Positions 1-10,043 of a stretch of DNA of 64,000 bases are shown here, piece by piece (the stretch's first letter is position 1; each line of letters begins with the position of its first letter). The notes beneath the pieces are model-generated. The model was not told where the DNA came from, searched no databases, and saw only the letters and a list, made by a program, of their open reading frames with translations. Both the position numbers and the translations under genes were made by a program. The DNA is from Chitinophaga sp. 180180018-3. GTDB taxonomy: Bacteria > Bacteroidota > Bacteroidia > Chitinophagales > Chitinophagaceae. The DNA is taken from assembly GCF_037893185.1 (NCBI RefSeq), contig NZ_CP140772.1, positions 1,054,001-1,118,000 of the forward strand, given 5' to 3'.

Positions 1-2
1 TG

Positions 3-2078
3 GGTAATAGCCTTCCTCAGCGGCTGTCCGGAGCACAGGACTATTATGGTTATTATAACGGTAAACTGACAAATAAGTATTTGATGCCTGATGTCGGCGA
101 CCAGTATCCAGGAATTTATAATAATCTGGTTAGCGGATGGCCCAGGTTTGGAGATCGTACACCTGATACCACACTGATGACTTATGGGTTGCTGAAAAAG
201 ATAAGCTATCCGACCGGAGGTTATGATTCGATCAGTTATAGTTATAATAAAGGACCAGATATTAAGATAGTTAAGCATTTAAAGCATGAATACCTGGGAA
301 CTCAGGGTACTGGTCTGACGGGAATTGTAACTGTTACTCAAAATATAGTTAATCCTTTCCATCAGGTAGTGAATGCGTATACCAGTGTTAACTTCGATAG
401 TAATAACCCTGATTGTACCCGCGATCAGATTCACCAGATGGCTACATTCCGTATTGTAGACGCAGTCACCTCAAAGGAAATAGTGAGGAAAGTAACCCGT
501 CTTGACCAGGCAGACTCATTATCAGCGCCCCTCGACTCCGGCCAGTATATTTTAAGCCTGGCTGTGGTAGGCGGCTGTACAAATGGAGCGGTGGATTTTA
601 TTATGGAGAACCAGGTGGCGGATACTATTCCAATAGTTGTGGCTATCGGAGGTGTAAGTGTTGCCGGCGTTTCTTCTTATACTGTGGATGGCGCGAAAGC
701 GCTTAATCGGACATTTAAGTATATGAATCTAAAAGATTCTTCTATTTCTACATTTGGAATTTCTTCCAGCAGGGATATGTTTGAACGCGTAAAGACTCCC
801 TATTTTCCTACCTGCAATGGGTCAACTCCATGTAGGTCACAGGCTACGTTGTGGTATGTAAATATTGGGAACAGCATTATAACGCCTACTACAATTCTGG
901 GAGGATCTGGTACTTATCACAAATCCGTTATTGAAACTACAGACGGATCGGGCGACGTGCAGACAACTGAGCATATATTCTCTTATAATGATATTTATGA
1001 CCCATACGGAGTATGGGGTAATACAATATTGGGAACTCCACGTTGTGCATACGGAGATTTCATGATAGGAGAAACCCGGACAAATATGTATAAGCAGGTT
1101 GCTACCGCTGGTGTTTCCTCCCGGCGACCTATAAAGTCAGTTGAAAATACCTATGATTTATTTATCAAATCCAGGGTATTTAATTACAATGTCAGAAGGC
1201 TGGCTACTCCGCCGTGTGCAACTCCTGAGCCTAATGATCAGGATCTTATGAGTCTGGATATAGAAAAATACCCGCTTATTTTTATGCGGAAATCCCTATC
1301 GTCAACAACGGAGAGAACATATGTCAGTGATAACTCCGATAGCCTGATGGAGAAAAAGGTTAACTATACCTATATCAGTGATTCTAATTACGTATTAATA
1401 AGGAATGTATCGGAGAATCAAAGCGACGGGAAGATTAACGCACTGGCATATACTTATCCGTTAGACCGTAAAGGGCAGGGAGGCGCATACGACAGTATGG
1501 TTAACAGAAATATGATTGCACCGGTTTTATCATTGACAAAGACTATAGGAGCTGGTCAGGTAGATCAGAAAACTGTGTCTTATATGTTTACAAGGCCAGA
1601 TCAGCAGATCATCGCATTTCAAAACCTGAAGGAACAGATATTAAATAATCCTGTAGAAGATAAGGTAAGCGTTATCAGCTATACGCCCATGGGAAATATA
1701 CAGGAGAAAGCCAATGCCAATGATGTACGGGAAGTGTATCTCTGGGGGTACAATGAGCAGCTCCCCGTGGCAAAGATTGTCGGCAGTGATTATTCGACTG
1801 TCATACAAAACATCAACCCGGATATCCTGATAAATACGGATAATTATACACCTGATCAGATACGTGCGGCCTTAAATAGTATCCGCGCAAATCTTACTCA
1901 GGCGATGGTTACGACATTCACTTATACTCCCCTTGTTGGTATGACCAGTGAAACAGATCCCACGGGAAAAACTACCTATTATGAATATGATGAGCTGGGG
2001 AGGTTGAAGGTAATTCGTGATCAGAACAAGAGCATTCTTAAAGAATTTGATTATCAGTATCAATCCTTGTTACGTTAG
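3..2078 (+). CDS. YD-repeat/RHS-partner protein, 5' end outside the window
   Basis: The reading frame is open from the first codon of the window. The TTG at 81 is an internal Leu rather than a start, so about 691 residues of a longer protein are visible. The text before it (Asn-Ser-Leu-Pro-Gln-Arg, then Ala-Gln-Asp-Tyr-Tyr-Gly-Tyr-Tyr-Asn-Gly) is the type seen in large exported Bacteroidota proteins encoded just upstream of DUF6443/RHS proteins. The last 40 residues contain a clear YD repeat (Tyr-Tyr-Glu-Tyr-Asp-Glu-Leu-Gly-Arg-Leu), which links it to the RHS/YD shell family. It ends 9 bp before the RHS gene, so the two are probably cotranscribed. I infer that it is a cell-surface or shell partner; its biochemical role is unknown. 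Confidence 0.75.
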   Translation, partial: GNSLPQRLSGAQDYYGYYNGKLTNKYLMPDVGDQYPGIYNNLVSGWPRFGDRTPDTTLMTYGLLKKISYPTGGYDSISYSYNKGPDIKIVKHLKHEYLGTQGTGLTGIVTVTQNIVNPFHQVVNAYTSVNFDSNNPDCTRDQIHQMATFRIVDAVTSKEIVRKVTRLDQADSLSAPLDSGQYILSLAVVGGCTNGAVDFIMENQVADTIPIVVAIGGVSVAGVSSYTVDGAKALNRTFKYMNLKDSSISTFGISSSRDMFERVKTPYFPTCNGSTPCRSQATLWYVNIGNSIITPTTILGGSGTYHKSVIETTDGSGDVQTTEHIFSYNDIYDPYGVWGNTILGTPRCAYGDFMIGETRTNMYKQVATAGVSSRRPIKSVENTYDLFIKSRVFNYNVRRLATPPCATPEPNDQDLMSLDIEKYPLIFMRKSLSSTTERTYVSDNSDSLMEKKVNYTYISDSNYVLIRNVSENQSDGKINALAYTYPLDRKGQGGAYDSMVNRNMIAPVLSLTKTIGAGQVDQKTVSYMFTRPDQQIIAFQNLKEQILNNPVEDKVSVISYTPMGNIQEKANANDVREVYLWGYNEQLPVAKIVGSDYSTVIQNINPDILINTDNYTPDQIRAALNSIRANLTQAMVTTFTYTPLVGMTSETDPTGKTTYYEYDELGRLKVIRDQNKSILKEFDYQYQSLLR

Positions 2079-2087
2079 TAATCCCTA

Positions 2088-5000
2088 ATGAATTTGTGTA
2101 TGAAAAACAGTCCTGTTTTCTATAAGAGATTTGTAGCAGCTTTGGTTTTATTGAGCGTAGGGGTGATTGTCAATGCGCAGACTCCTGCGGGAACAGTTAG
2201 GCCAGCAGCTACACCGGCGCCAATACCGGGGGCCTATACGATCCCAACGGTCAACTATGTCCGTACCTGGGAACCGGCAGTGGCTACAACAGATACAGCC
2301 TTTGTTGTTGCACCTGCGCGAACTGTTGATCAGGTCAGGCAAACAACGCAATACTTTGATGGATTGGGTAGGCCTCTTCAAACCGTGGCGAAAGCAATGA
2401 CCCCGGGTGGCAACGACCTGGTCTCCCCGGTGGTATATGATGCCTTTGGAAGGGAACAAACCAAATACCTGCCTTATGTGGCTACCTCCAGTGATGGCAT
2501 TTTTAAAACGGATCCATTTAAAGCACAGAATACTTTTTACCAGTCGTTGACACCAGGAGAGAATGTGTTTTATAACAGAATAGATTATGAAGCCTCTCCG
2601 TTAAACCGGGTATTGAAAACCTACGGACCTGGAGCCAGTTGGGCTAAAAATGACCCTTCTGGGGTAGAAAAGGGAGGTAACCGTCCGGTGGAGGCTCAAT
2701 ATTTAGTGAATACTGCAGCCGATTCTGTGAGGATATGGGATTTTGCAAGCACGCAAATAATACCTGCCAGTGCTGCGGGCCGTATCTATGCTCCTGGCCA
2801 GTTGTATAAAAATGTCACTATAGATGAGATAGGAAACCAGGTGATAGAATATAAAGACAAAGAAAACCGGGTGGTGCTTAAAAAAGTGCAGTTGTTGGCA
2901 GCTCCCGGCTCTGCTCATATGGGCTGGCTCTGTACTTATTATGCCTATGATGATCTTGGGAATCTTCGTTTTGTAATACCTCCTAAAGCCATAGAAGCTG
3001 CGCTTGCTGCTGGCTGGGTGATTAGCCCTGCAGTTGCTGCGGAATTATGTTTTATGTATCGTTATGATGGCCGCAACCGGATGATTGTAAAGAAAGTTCC
3101 AGGGGCCGATTCTACAGTGATGATATACGATGTGCGCGACAGGCTTGCCTTTAGTCAGGATGGTAATATGAAAGGGAAAACCTGGCTGGCTACTTTTTAT
3201 GATGGGCTGAACAGGCCGGTCATGACTGCATTGTATCAAAACTCGAGCGCCACCAGGGAGTCGCTACAGGCAGCCATTAACAGCTCCACCGGCGGTAGTA
3301 CTCAGAGTGTAAGCTATGACTTCCCTGCACAGGCAAACCTGATCCTGGATAACTATGATGGTAAGCCACTTTATGAGGCTACCAATACTGTTGACATGGT
3401 GGATGGTTTTGTCACCAGTGATGGAGCAGAGACAACCTTGCAGATTAATGGCAACGCCACCAGTGGTAATAGTACAATAACCGCATCCAATACTCTTTCC
3501 GGCATTCCGAAGGATTCACTGACACCGTTAACCTATACTTATTATAGCGATTATACTTTCACAGGAGCACAGGGATATGCCAGTGGCGATATCTCCAAAC
3601 CTCAGGCTGATGGTAGTCCCAATGCAGAGCCATTACCAGCCAGCGCCAGTTCGATGACGAGAGGGCTTATAACAGGTACTAAAGTGCGGGTATTGGGAAC
3701 TAATCAATGGTTAACCACTACCAATTATTATAATGATAAAGGCCGGATGATACAAACGTTGTCAGAAAACACGTCCGGAGGGTTGGATATTATGACCAGC
3801 CTGTACGATTTTAACGGGAAAGTACTCAGTACCTACCTGCGTCATAAGAACCTGCGTAGCCGTTCTGCTCCACAAACCACTGTGCTGACCATGATGGCTT
3901 ATGATGCAGCAGGCAGGCTGAAAAGTGTGAAAAAACGGTTGAATGATGCAGCCTCCTCACAGGATAAGGTAGTCGCAATAAGTTCTTATGATGAACTCGG
4001 CCGACTAAAAACAAAGCGTTTAGGTATAACTGGTAGCACCCAGCTGGAAACGCTGACCTATGATTATAATATCCGCGGCTGGCTGACCGGCATTAACCGG
4101 CCCTTTGCCAATACGGTAGGTAGCAGCTCCAACTGGTTTGGGCAGACGCTGGCCTATGATTCGGGATTCACTGCCCTGCAATACAATGGTAACATAGCAG
4201 GTAGTACCTGGAAGAGCCGCAGCGACGGCATTGCCCGGGCCTATGGCTATAGCTACGACCAGGTTAACCGGCTTGTTTCAGCGCCTTTCTCTCAGCAGAA
4301 CAGTGGCAGTACTAATTGGACTAGTGATCAGAAAGACTTTTCCGTTAGCAATTTGACATTTGATGCCAACGGGAATATCCAGACGATGAACCAGATGGGC
4401 ATGGCTGGAACTACCAAAATGCAGATAGATCAGTTAACCTACACCTATAAACCCGGTAGTAACAAACTGGCTGCGGTAGCAGATCCTACTAATACCGCCA
4501 GCGCTAAGTTGGGTGATTTTATCAACGGCACCAATACCGGGGATGACTACGATTATGATGCGAATGGTAACCTGAAATATGACCTCAATAAGAACATTTC
4601 GGCGATTACCTATAATCACCTGAACTTACCTGATAGTATCATTATCATTGGCAAAGGACGGATTAAATACCTGTATGATGCCGCTGGAGCAAAGCTTCAG
4701 AAAATTGTGACGGATAATACCGGTAGTACACCCCGGGTAACAACTACAGACTATATTGGTGGCTTTGTTTACCAGAATGACACACTGCAGTTCCTGGGCC
4801 ATGAAGAAGGCAGGGTGCGTGCAGTGTTTCAAACAAGCCAACCGGTACAGTATGTATACGACTACTTTGTAAAGGATCATCTTGGGAATGTGCGGATGGT
4901 ACTCACTGAACAGACGGACTTCACCATGTACGCGGCCACTATGGAAGCGCCGGCGGCAGCTAAGGAAACAGCCCTGTTCAGCAATATTGATAACACCCGT

Positions 5001-6527
5001 GTGGCTAAACCGGTAGGCTATCCGATAGATGAGAGCGCAGGCCCGAATGCCTCCGTAGCTAAGCTCACTGCTACAGGATCAGGTAAGAAAATAGGCCCCT
5101 CTATTGTACTGCGGGTAATGGCGGGAGATACCATACAACTCAGTGCGAAAGCGTTCTACAAGTCAGGAGAGCCGGTACAGAAAAACTCTGCTGCTCCTAC
5201 TGCGGAGAATATGCTGGCGGACCTGGTGCAGGCATTTAATGGTGGCGGAGGATCGGACAAGAGCGCGCACGGCGCAACTAATAATGCTAACCTAACGCCA
5301 TTTAACAGTAACTTCTATAATAATGATTACCGGCGTCTGAAGGAGAAAGAACCCGATCAACCAAATGCGGACCGTCCTAAAGCGTATTTGAATTTTGTAT
5401 TGTTCGATGATGATTTTAAATTAGTGGAAGAGAATAGTGGGGTGAAGCAGGTGAAAGCGGAACCGGATCAATTGCAGACGCTGGGGCAGGATAGGATGGT
5501 GGTTAAGAAGTCAGGGTTCCTGTATGCTTATACCAGTAATGAGAGCCCGCAGACGGTGTATTTTGATAATGTGATATTGGGGGTTAATTTAGGGCCGTTG
5601 CTGGAGGAGACGCATTATTATCCGTTTGGGTTGGCGATGGCGGGGATAAGTTCAAATGCACTCAAAGGTGTGAATTATCCCGAAAACCGTCTGAAATATA
5701 ACGGGAAAGAGTTGCAGAGTAAAGAGTTCGGGGATGGCTCAGGACTAGAATGGTATGACTATGGGGCTAGGATGTATGATCAGCAGTTAGGGATATGGCA
5801 TGTTCCTGATCCGTTAGAAGAAGATGGTAATGGGCTTGTTGATGAAGACTCCGAAAGTCAGGATTTAAATTTTGATTCTTTTAATGACAATTTTAGAAAT
5901 GATGGTGGGTTAAGTGAAAATACTTTTAGACTTTGGCCTAGCACGTCTAATCAGCAATCAGCAATACATTATAACATGAGCCCTTATGCTTACGTGTTAA
6001 ATAATCCAGTCAATTTTGTTGATCCTTTTGGTTTTGATACGAGTAAACCTGTTCAATTGAATCCAGTTACTATAACAGGTACAGCGCCTACTACTAATAA
6101 TACGAACACCGGGTTTAATTTTTGGTGGATACGTGGACCTGTATATGGTACAGGGCTGATGAGTTTACCAGTGCCTAAGAATTGGTTTGGTCCTGTATTA
6201 CCTAACTCATCAAAGTATACAACAACTCTTTCCGGACTATTAGGTAAATGGAAGACTCCTATTAATTTTTTAGGTAAGAAAAGATTATATACTCATACTG
6301 TTAATGGGTCCAGAAGATATGCTAGTACTTATGGCAGGTTCTTTGGGAGATGGGGGTCTAGAATTATGGGAAGGGCTTCTGCTATTATGTTTTATATAGA
6401 TGTTAGTAGAACTGTTTATCAGTTTTATGATGAAAAATTTACTAAAATGCCAGTAGAAGCTCAATTTAGATTTGTAAATACTCAAATGATGTCTGGCTCA
6501 AGTTCCACCGGAATATTAAATCGATAA
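2088..6527 (+). CDS. DUF6443 domain RHS repeat-associated core protein with variable C-terminal tip
   Basis: This 1479-residue exported protein has a signal peptide near the N-terminus; the second Met, at 2100, may be the real start. A DUF6443-type domain lies at about 50-190, with YD-type repeats from about 280 to 950. The RHS core runs from the HYYPFG motif at about 1176 through [16 protein letters not shown] and [11 protein letters not shown] at about 1316. In RHS families the core closes a cocoon shell and what follows is an interchangeable toxin tip. Here the tip is about 163 residues, begins with a Pro-Val-Thr-Ile-Thr linker and is markedly more AT-rich than the shell. I recognise no catalytic motif in it. 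The next gene overlaps the stop codon by one base, the usual place for an immunity gene. Shell assignment is firm; toxin activity is inferred. Confidence 0.88.
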   Translation: MNLCMKNSPVFYKRFVAALVLLSVGVIVNAQTPAGTVRPAATPAPIPGAYTIPTVNYVRTWEPAVATTDTAFVVAPARTVDQVRQTTQYFDGLGRPLQTVAKAMTPGGNDLVSPVVYDAFGREQTKYLPYVATSSDGIFKTDPFKAQNTFYQSLTPGENVFYNRIDYEASPLNRVLKTYGPGASWAKNDPSGVEKGGNRPVEAQYLVNTAADSVRIWDFASTQIIPASAAGRIYAPGQLYKNVTIDEIGNQVIEYKDKENRVVLKKVQLLAAPGSAHMGWLCTYYAYDDLGNLRFVIPPKAIEAALAAGWVISPAVAAELCFMYRYDGRNRMIVKKVPGADSTVMIYDVRDRLAFSQDGNMKGKTWLATFYDGLNRPVMTALYQNSSATRESLQAAINSSTGGSTQSVSYDFPAQANLILDNYDGKPLYEATNTVDMVDGFVTSDGAETTLQINGNATSGNSTITASNTLSGIPKDSLTPLTYTYYSDYTFTGAQGYASGDISKPQADGSPNAEPLPASASSMTRGLITGTKVRVLGTNQWLTTTNYYNDKGRMIQTLSENTSGGLDIMTSLYDFNGKVLSTYLRHKNLRSRSAPQTTVLTMMAYDAAGRLKSVKKRLNDAASSQDKVVAISSYDELGRLKTKRLGITGSTQLETLTYDYNIRGWLTGINRPFANTVGSSSNWFGQTLAYDSGFTALQYNGNIAGSTWKSRSDGIARAYGYSYDQVNRLVSAPFSQQNSGSTNWTSDQKDFSVSNLTFDANGNIQTMNQMGMAGTTKMQIDQLTYTYKPGSNKLAAVADPTNTASAKLGDFINGTNTGDDYDYDANGNLKYDLNKNISAITYNHLNLPDSIIIIGKGRIKYLYDAAGAKLQKIVTDNTGSTPRVTTTDYIGGFVYQNDTLQFLGHEEGRVRAVFQTSQPVQYVYDYFVKDHLGNVRMVLTEQTDFTMYAATMEAPAAAKETALFSNIDNTRVAKPVGYPIDESAGPNASVAKLTATGSGKKIGPSIVLRVMAGDTIQLSAKAFYKSGEPVQKNSAAPTAENMLADLVQAFNGGGGSDKSAHGATNNANLTPFNSNFYNNDYRRLKEKEPDQPNADRPKAYLNFVLFDDDFKLVEENSGVKQVKAEPDQLQTLGQDRMVVKKSGFLYAYTSNESPQTVYFDNVILGVNLGPLLEETHYYPFGLAMAGISSNALKGVNYPENRLKYNGKELQSKEFGDGSGLEWYDYGARMYDQQLGIWHVPDPLEEDGNGLVDEDSESQDLNFDSFNDNFRNDGGLSENTFRLWPSTSNQQSAIHYNMSPYAYVLNNPVNFVDPFGFDTSKPVQLNPVTITGTAPTTNNTNTGFNFWWIRGPVYGTGLMSLPVPKNWFGPVLPNSSKYTTTLSGLLGKWKTPINFLGKKRLYTHTVNGSRRYASTYGRFFGRWGSRIMGRASAIMFYIDVSRTVYQFYDEKFTKMPVEAQFRFVNTQMMSGSSSTGILNR

Positions 6528-6838
6528 TGATGAAAGAAAATATTTTAGATAGCTTAATAGCTTTTTTATATAAGGAAACACGAAGTAATGAAGTTGTCAT
6601 CTCGGAAAATACAGAGATAGAACAAGATCTTGGTATTACAGGAGAAGATGGAGAGGAGCTGATTTGTAAGTTTGCGAAGGTTTATAAAGTAGACATTACA
6701 AATTTTTATTTCACAAAATATTTTTACCCGGAACCGATGACGTCATATCATCCAAATGATGTGAAAGTTTTAAAGGTACGGGATCTTCTCCATGCTGTTG
6801 AGGCTGGAAAGTTGGATGATGATATAATTGGGAAATAG
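6527..6838 (+). CDS. DUF1493-family protein, candidate immunity protein of the RHS tip
   Basis: The 103-residue acidic protein begins with ATG-ATG, the first ATG sharing its A with the RHS stop codon (TAATGATG). The segment around residues 20-45 (Val-Ile-Ser-Glu-Asn-Thr-Glu-Ile-Glu-Gln-Asp-Leu-Gly-Ile-Thr-Gly-Glu-Asp) followed by a FAKVYKVD-like stretch matches the acyl-carrier-like DUF1493 family. There is no signal peptide, so it should act in the cytoplasm. Translational coupling to an RHS tip suggests immunity; DUF1493 genes elsewhere are often of unknown role, so this rests on position. Confidence 0.65.
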   Translation: MMKENILDSLIAFLYKETRSNEVVISENTEIEQDLGITGEDGEELICKFAKVYKVDITNFYFTKYFYPEPMTSYHPNDVKVLKVRDLLHAVEAGKLDDDIIGK

Positions 6839-6882
6839 AATGCAACCCAAAAGCAAAAGCGGACTTTTAGCCACCTTTTTTG

Positions 6883-6939
6883 TTTCAATAAAATTAATAG
6901 GCTACAGGCATTGCCTGTAGCCTATTAATTTTATTGAAA
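6883..6939. terminator. 28-bp-arm perfect inverted repeat behind the RHS/DUF1493 pair
   Basis: The arms 6883-6910 and 6912-6939 are exact reverse complements around a single unpaired base at 6911. The base of the stem is A/T-rich and the top holds GGCTACAGGCA and its complement. RNA from either strand would form a very long hairpin ending in an A/U-rich tract, so a bidirectional terminator is the simplest reading. A mobile palindromic element remains possible. Confidence 0.6.
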
Positions 6940-6956
6940 ATAGATTGTTGTTATAC

Positions 6957-7180
6957 GTGTTTTTTTATGTTTTTAGTTTTTTAGTAGTATTGGTAAGCTG
7001 TGCTTCTTTAAGGAAAGGAATTCTTCAACAATTGAATCTGCAACGCATCCTCCGGTTATTGGTTATACAACATGGTGGAGTAACAATATAGGTAAGCCGG
7101 TGAATAACTTTTTTTCAACCGGCGCACTTTCAAAAACAACACAGACCTTCCAATGGACAGAAACAATAAGTTGGCGTTAA
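6957..7180 (+). pseudogene. Possible frameshifted small lipoprotein gene
   Basis: One frame from GTG 6957 gives a hydrophobic leader ending Leu-Val-Ser-Cys, like a lipoprotein signal, but stops near 7092. The frame two bases on is open from about 6980 to the TAA at 7178-7180 and reads like real protein (Thr-Thr-Trp-Trp-Ser-Asn-Asn-Ile-Gly, then Thr-Phe-Gln-Trp-Thr-Glu). Joining the two near 7005-7025 gives one short exported protein of about 70 residues. It overlaps the start of the next gene. I do not recognise a family. It may be a decayed tip or immunity fragment, or two unrelated chance frames. Confidence 0.3.
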
Positions 7181-7599
7181 ATAGCATTAAATTAACTCTA
7201 TTGCTCTCTTTTCTCTTATTTGGGTGCGTTGGCCAGGCGCCTAAGAGAAATGAAATGATTGGGGCCTGGAATAGCTCCGATGGAGGTATGTTTCTTTTTA
7301 ATGAAAATGGTAGTTTTTCTGGAAAGTCATTACCAGCTAAGTATTTTACCTACTTCACTTCTGAGAATGAAGTCCTGAATAAAAAGGTAAATGGCAGAGG
7401 TAAATGGAAACTTGAAAAAGAGAATGGCTTCTGGAGAATACAATTGGAATTTGAGAATATAGATGGCCGCCCGTTAGCAGGACTTTACTATCTATTAATT
7501 TCAGGACAAACGGGTATCCTCGAGAATAAACCGCCCTGGTATCTTTTTGTTTGGAAAGATGACGTCGGCGGCGAGAAGTATAAGTTTCAAAGAGAATGA
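7153..7599 (+). CDS. Small lipoprotein of unknown function
   Basis: The 148-residue protein has a signal peptide ending in the lipobox Leu-Phe-Gly-Cys (Cys25). The mature part reads like a small beta-rich lipocalin-type fold: an Ile-Gly-Ala-Trp-Asn-Ser-Ser-Asp-Gly-Gly start, alternating Phe/Gly/Lys strands and a Gly-Lys-Trp-Lys-Leu strand near the middle. It lies between two RHS tip fragments in AT-rich DNA. An accessory or immunity lipoprotein is possible, but nothing in the sequence proves it. Confidence 0.6.
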   Translation: MDRNNKLALNSIKLTLLLSFLLFGCVGQAPKRNEMIGAWNSSDGGMFLFNENGSFSGKSLPAKYFTYFTSENEVLNKKVNGRGKWKLEKENGFWRIQLEFENIDGRPLAGLYYLLISGQTGILENKPPWYLFVWKDDVGGEKYKFQRE

Positions 7600-8540
7600 A
7601 ACGCATTTACTAAGTGTGTTGTTGGATGAGGCTCATTATTATCCGTTTGGGCTGACGATGGAGGGTGATTGATCCGAAAGCTGATCTTTTTGAAATGCCT
7701 TCACCATATGTATTCTGCTATAATAATCCCATTATTTATAAGGATCCAGACGGCGAACTCGCAATACTAATTAATGGGTTGACTAGTTCTAATAGTGAAC
7801 GAGCAAATGCCTCCTACTGGGGCAATCAAATTATTAATATAATCAAAAATTCAGGTATTCCGAATAGTTCAAATATTATGTTTGTAGATGGAAATCAATA
7901 CCTACGAGGAACACCTCTCTCAAAGATGGATGACTGGCCCAGAGATGAAGCTCACAATATTTCTACAGCAGGAGTTACGCGCGGTAATATGACCGAAGGA
8001 AACTCTGCTCAGGCAAGGAATGATGCGGGCTATTTGCAGGCGAGGGCAGATTTTGCTCAAATATTGATGAAATTAGCAACTGATCCTGATACAAAAAAGA
8101 TTGTGGAGAAAATACAGATATATACTCACAGCAGAGGGGCTGCTTTTGGGGCTGGGTATATTACAGGACTACTCTATGAAATATCAAAGCACGCGGACAT
8201 GTTTGCTGACCCAAAAAACGTTATTGATTTGGTCTTTGATATGGCTCCAAATGAAGCTGGCAGGGATGGGGCTACTTTACCTGATGGATTGAATGCCTAT
8301 TCAATCTCTCATGGAGAGGATCCTTTATCGAGCACTTGGCAGAGAGGGACGAAAGCAAATTTTCATTCATATGAAAGAGTTTCAGGGCTGTTGGGACAAC
8401 ATTCTATTAAATCTTTTGGAAGAGATCTGAAGGCGTTTGTTGATGCCTACAGTGACAGCAAAGGAAATTCACAAGCACTGATAAATACATTTATTCAAAA
8501 CATGAGTAAATATGGTATTAAAGTAAATGTTATTCAATGA
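7592..8540 (+). pseudogene. Orphan RHS core remnant fused to a lipase-like tip domain
   Basis: Bases 7592-7676 encode the RHS core strand Leu-Leu-Asp-Glu-Ala-His-Tyr-Tyr-Pro-Phe-Gly-Leu-Thr-Met-Glu-Gly and then stop. In a shifted frame from GTG 7665 comes Val-Ile-Asp-Pro-Lys-Ala-Asp followed by Tyr-Asn-Asn-Pro-Ile-Ile-Tyr-Lys-Asp-Pro-Asp-Gly, the end of a core. About 50 core codons between them are missing, so this is a deleted RHS 3' cassette. The 291-residue open part (7665-8540) has a domain with Thr-His-Ser-Arg-Gly at 154-158, like the nucleophile elbow of lipases (Ser156). Asp and His residues further on could complete a triad. It could be translated from GTG 7665 as an orphan tip. The next gene overlaps it by 4 bp. 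Confidence 0.65.
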
Positions 8541-8809
8541 AACTTACAATATTACTAGGATTAAACTTTATTTTATTTTGGCTCATGATTTTTTCATTGG
8601 GCATAGTAGTTCTTTCCTTAGGTTATACTACAGCGGATTCCCCATCTTTAAGGGAGGAATTTATATTTCTTGCTTTTTTTTGCGGGCATATTTTGATGAA
8701 TTTTTTAATACTTCATCTTTTGAAGGTAATGCAAGTAAAGTTTATTATCGCATCACTGATTGAGATTCTCTTACTTTATTTTGTAGCATATTTAATGTCA
8801 TATACATGA
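8537..8809 (+). CDS. Small membrane protein, candidate immunity to the lipase-like tip
   Basis: The 90-residue protein is almost entirely hydrophobic and should form three transmembrane helices (about 1-28, 43-65 and 68-88). Its ATG overlaps the TGA of the upstream tip cassette (ATGA), which marks it as translationally coupled. A competing frame from 8527 is less convincing because it lacks this spacing and an even hydrophobic pattern. If the tip attacks membranes or lipids, a membrane immunity protein would fit; that is inference from position and topology. Confidence 0.6.
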   Translation: MKLTILLGLNFILFWLMIFSLGIVVLSLGYTTADSPSLREEFIFLAFFCGHILMNFLILHLLKVMQVKFIIASLIEILLLYFVAYLMSYT

Positions 8810-8923
8810 GATTTTATAACGGGTTTAATAGTAATGTTGATGGCCATTATACGATAAGATGATAACAGAAATTGCATGGAGTTATTTTAACACACAGTTT
8901 TTCTTCAAAATACTGCTAGCAAT

Positions 8924-9460
8924 ATGAAGAAGATATTATTTTCCTGTTTATGGTTAACCATTCTTAGCTGTTCTCAGATGAGTAGAAGAACATCATACGA
9001 TAATCTGGTATTTAAGCACTATCTTTTTTTTGAGAAAGACGCCCATGCACCCTTTACTGGTATAACAGAAAGCAAATTTGAAAATGGTAAAGTATCAAAT
9101 GTTATTAGATTTAAGAATGGAATTCCAGATGGCGAATGGGCGGCCTACGGGTATCGCGGGGAAATTGTTCAAAGCGGTAAGTATACTCCAGTATATCCGG
9201 ATACATCAACGTATGATTATGTCGGCAAAATTGAACGAATTAATATTTGTTTTTTTCAAGAAGGAGACTATAAGTACAACGATATCTTAGTTGTCGTCAA
9301 TGGAGACGTCAGGGACAGTGAAAAAGACAATCTGAAGCAAAAAGTGATGAAGCAGCTGATTTTATACCAACCTAATTTACAAATTAGCGCTAATGATAGT
9401 TTGACATTTGTTAAGGATGTAATTTTAGAATACAATATAAATTTATTTCAAATCAGGTAA
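8924..9460 (+). CDS. MORN-like (YwqK-type) repeat lipoprotein
   Basis: The 178-residue protein has a lipoprotein signal ending Leu-Ser-Cys (Cys16). Residues about 45-85 contain two MORN_2-like units (Glu-Asn-Gly-Lys-Val-Ser-Asn-Val-Ile-Arg-Phe-Lys-Asn-Gly and Asp-Gly-Glu-Trp-Ala-Ala-Tyr-Gly). This repeat occurs in proteins often labelled YwqK-family antitoxins. The C-terminal half is unrecognised. It stands alone, with more than 70 bp on each side, in the AT-rich stretch behind the RHS tips. The role is unknown; an immunity-related lipoprotein is plausible. Confidence 0.6.
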   Translation: MKKILFSCLWLTILSCSQMSRRTSYDNLVFKHYLFFEKDAHAPFTGITESKFENGKVSNVIRFKNGIPDGEWAAYGYRGEIVQSGKYTPVYPDTSTYDYVGKIERINICFFQEGDYKYNDILVVVNGDVRDSEKDNLKQKVMKQLILYQPNLQISANDSLTFVKDVILEYNINLFQIR

Positions 9461-9534
9461 TGTAATTATAAGTATCGGATACAAGTAAAAGCTATGCATT
9501 TAGCCCCAAAAGAAACAAGCTCCAATGTGATGAT

Positions 9535-10007
9535 ATGAGAAACGTTAAAGTATTTATATTTTTTCTTTTTTTTTTAGGATACGATGAAGTACCTGCGCAG
9601 AATGATGCTTTTACTACATGGGTTTTGCAAAAAGCTAACATAGGAAAAGAATTTTCTCATGAATGGAAGGATGGCAGCACTACAAAACTGACGTATCTTG
9701 GAACTCTTAAAACAAAAAAGGAAAAGGTTTTTAAAATAGTAAACTCAATCTCGGCGTATTCAAAGACACTCCCAGGGCGTCCAGTAAAATCCTGGTGTAT
9801 AATAAAGACGATAAATATCTAGGATGTTATCATGTTGTGATTGTTTCGGATCTGCCAAAGAAGATAGAAAATAACCTGTTAATTTTTACCCCATATGAGG
9901 ATTGTACGGAAATAACTAAGATTAGTTTTAAAGAAGGTATTCCGAAACAATTGTATGTCTTGTGCACATCAAAATTAGGAGATCTATTTTATTTTTCTGC
10001 TGAATAA
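9535..10007 (+). pseudogene. Exported protein gene broken by a one-base deletion
   Basis: The first frame (9535-9822) starts with a signal peptide ending Val-Pro-Ala-Gln and loses protein character after Pro-Gly-Arg-Pro-Val-Lys. A second frame (about 9787-10007) continues naturally as Ile-Leu-Val-Tyr-Asn-Lys-Asp-Asp-Lys-Tyr-Leu-Gly. Adding one A to the four-A run at 9786-9789 joins them into a single exported protein of about 157 residues ending Tyr-Phe-Ser-Ala-Glu. So this is one gene with a -1 frameshift, either a real mutation or a base-calling error in a homopolymer. The family is not recognised. Confidence 0.65.
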
Positions 10008-10043
10008 CACAGCTATAACTATTAATAATCTGAAAAACTGATT

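Noticed and set aside
8527..8763. Alternative 78-codon frame overlapping the membrane protein gene
   Set aside because: The 8537 frame has the ATGA overlap with the tip gene and an even membrane-helix pattern; this one does not.
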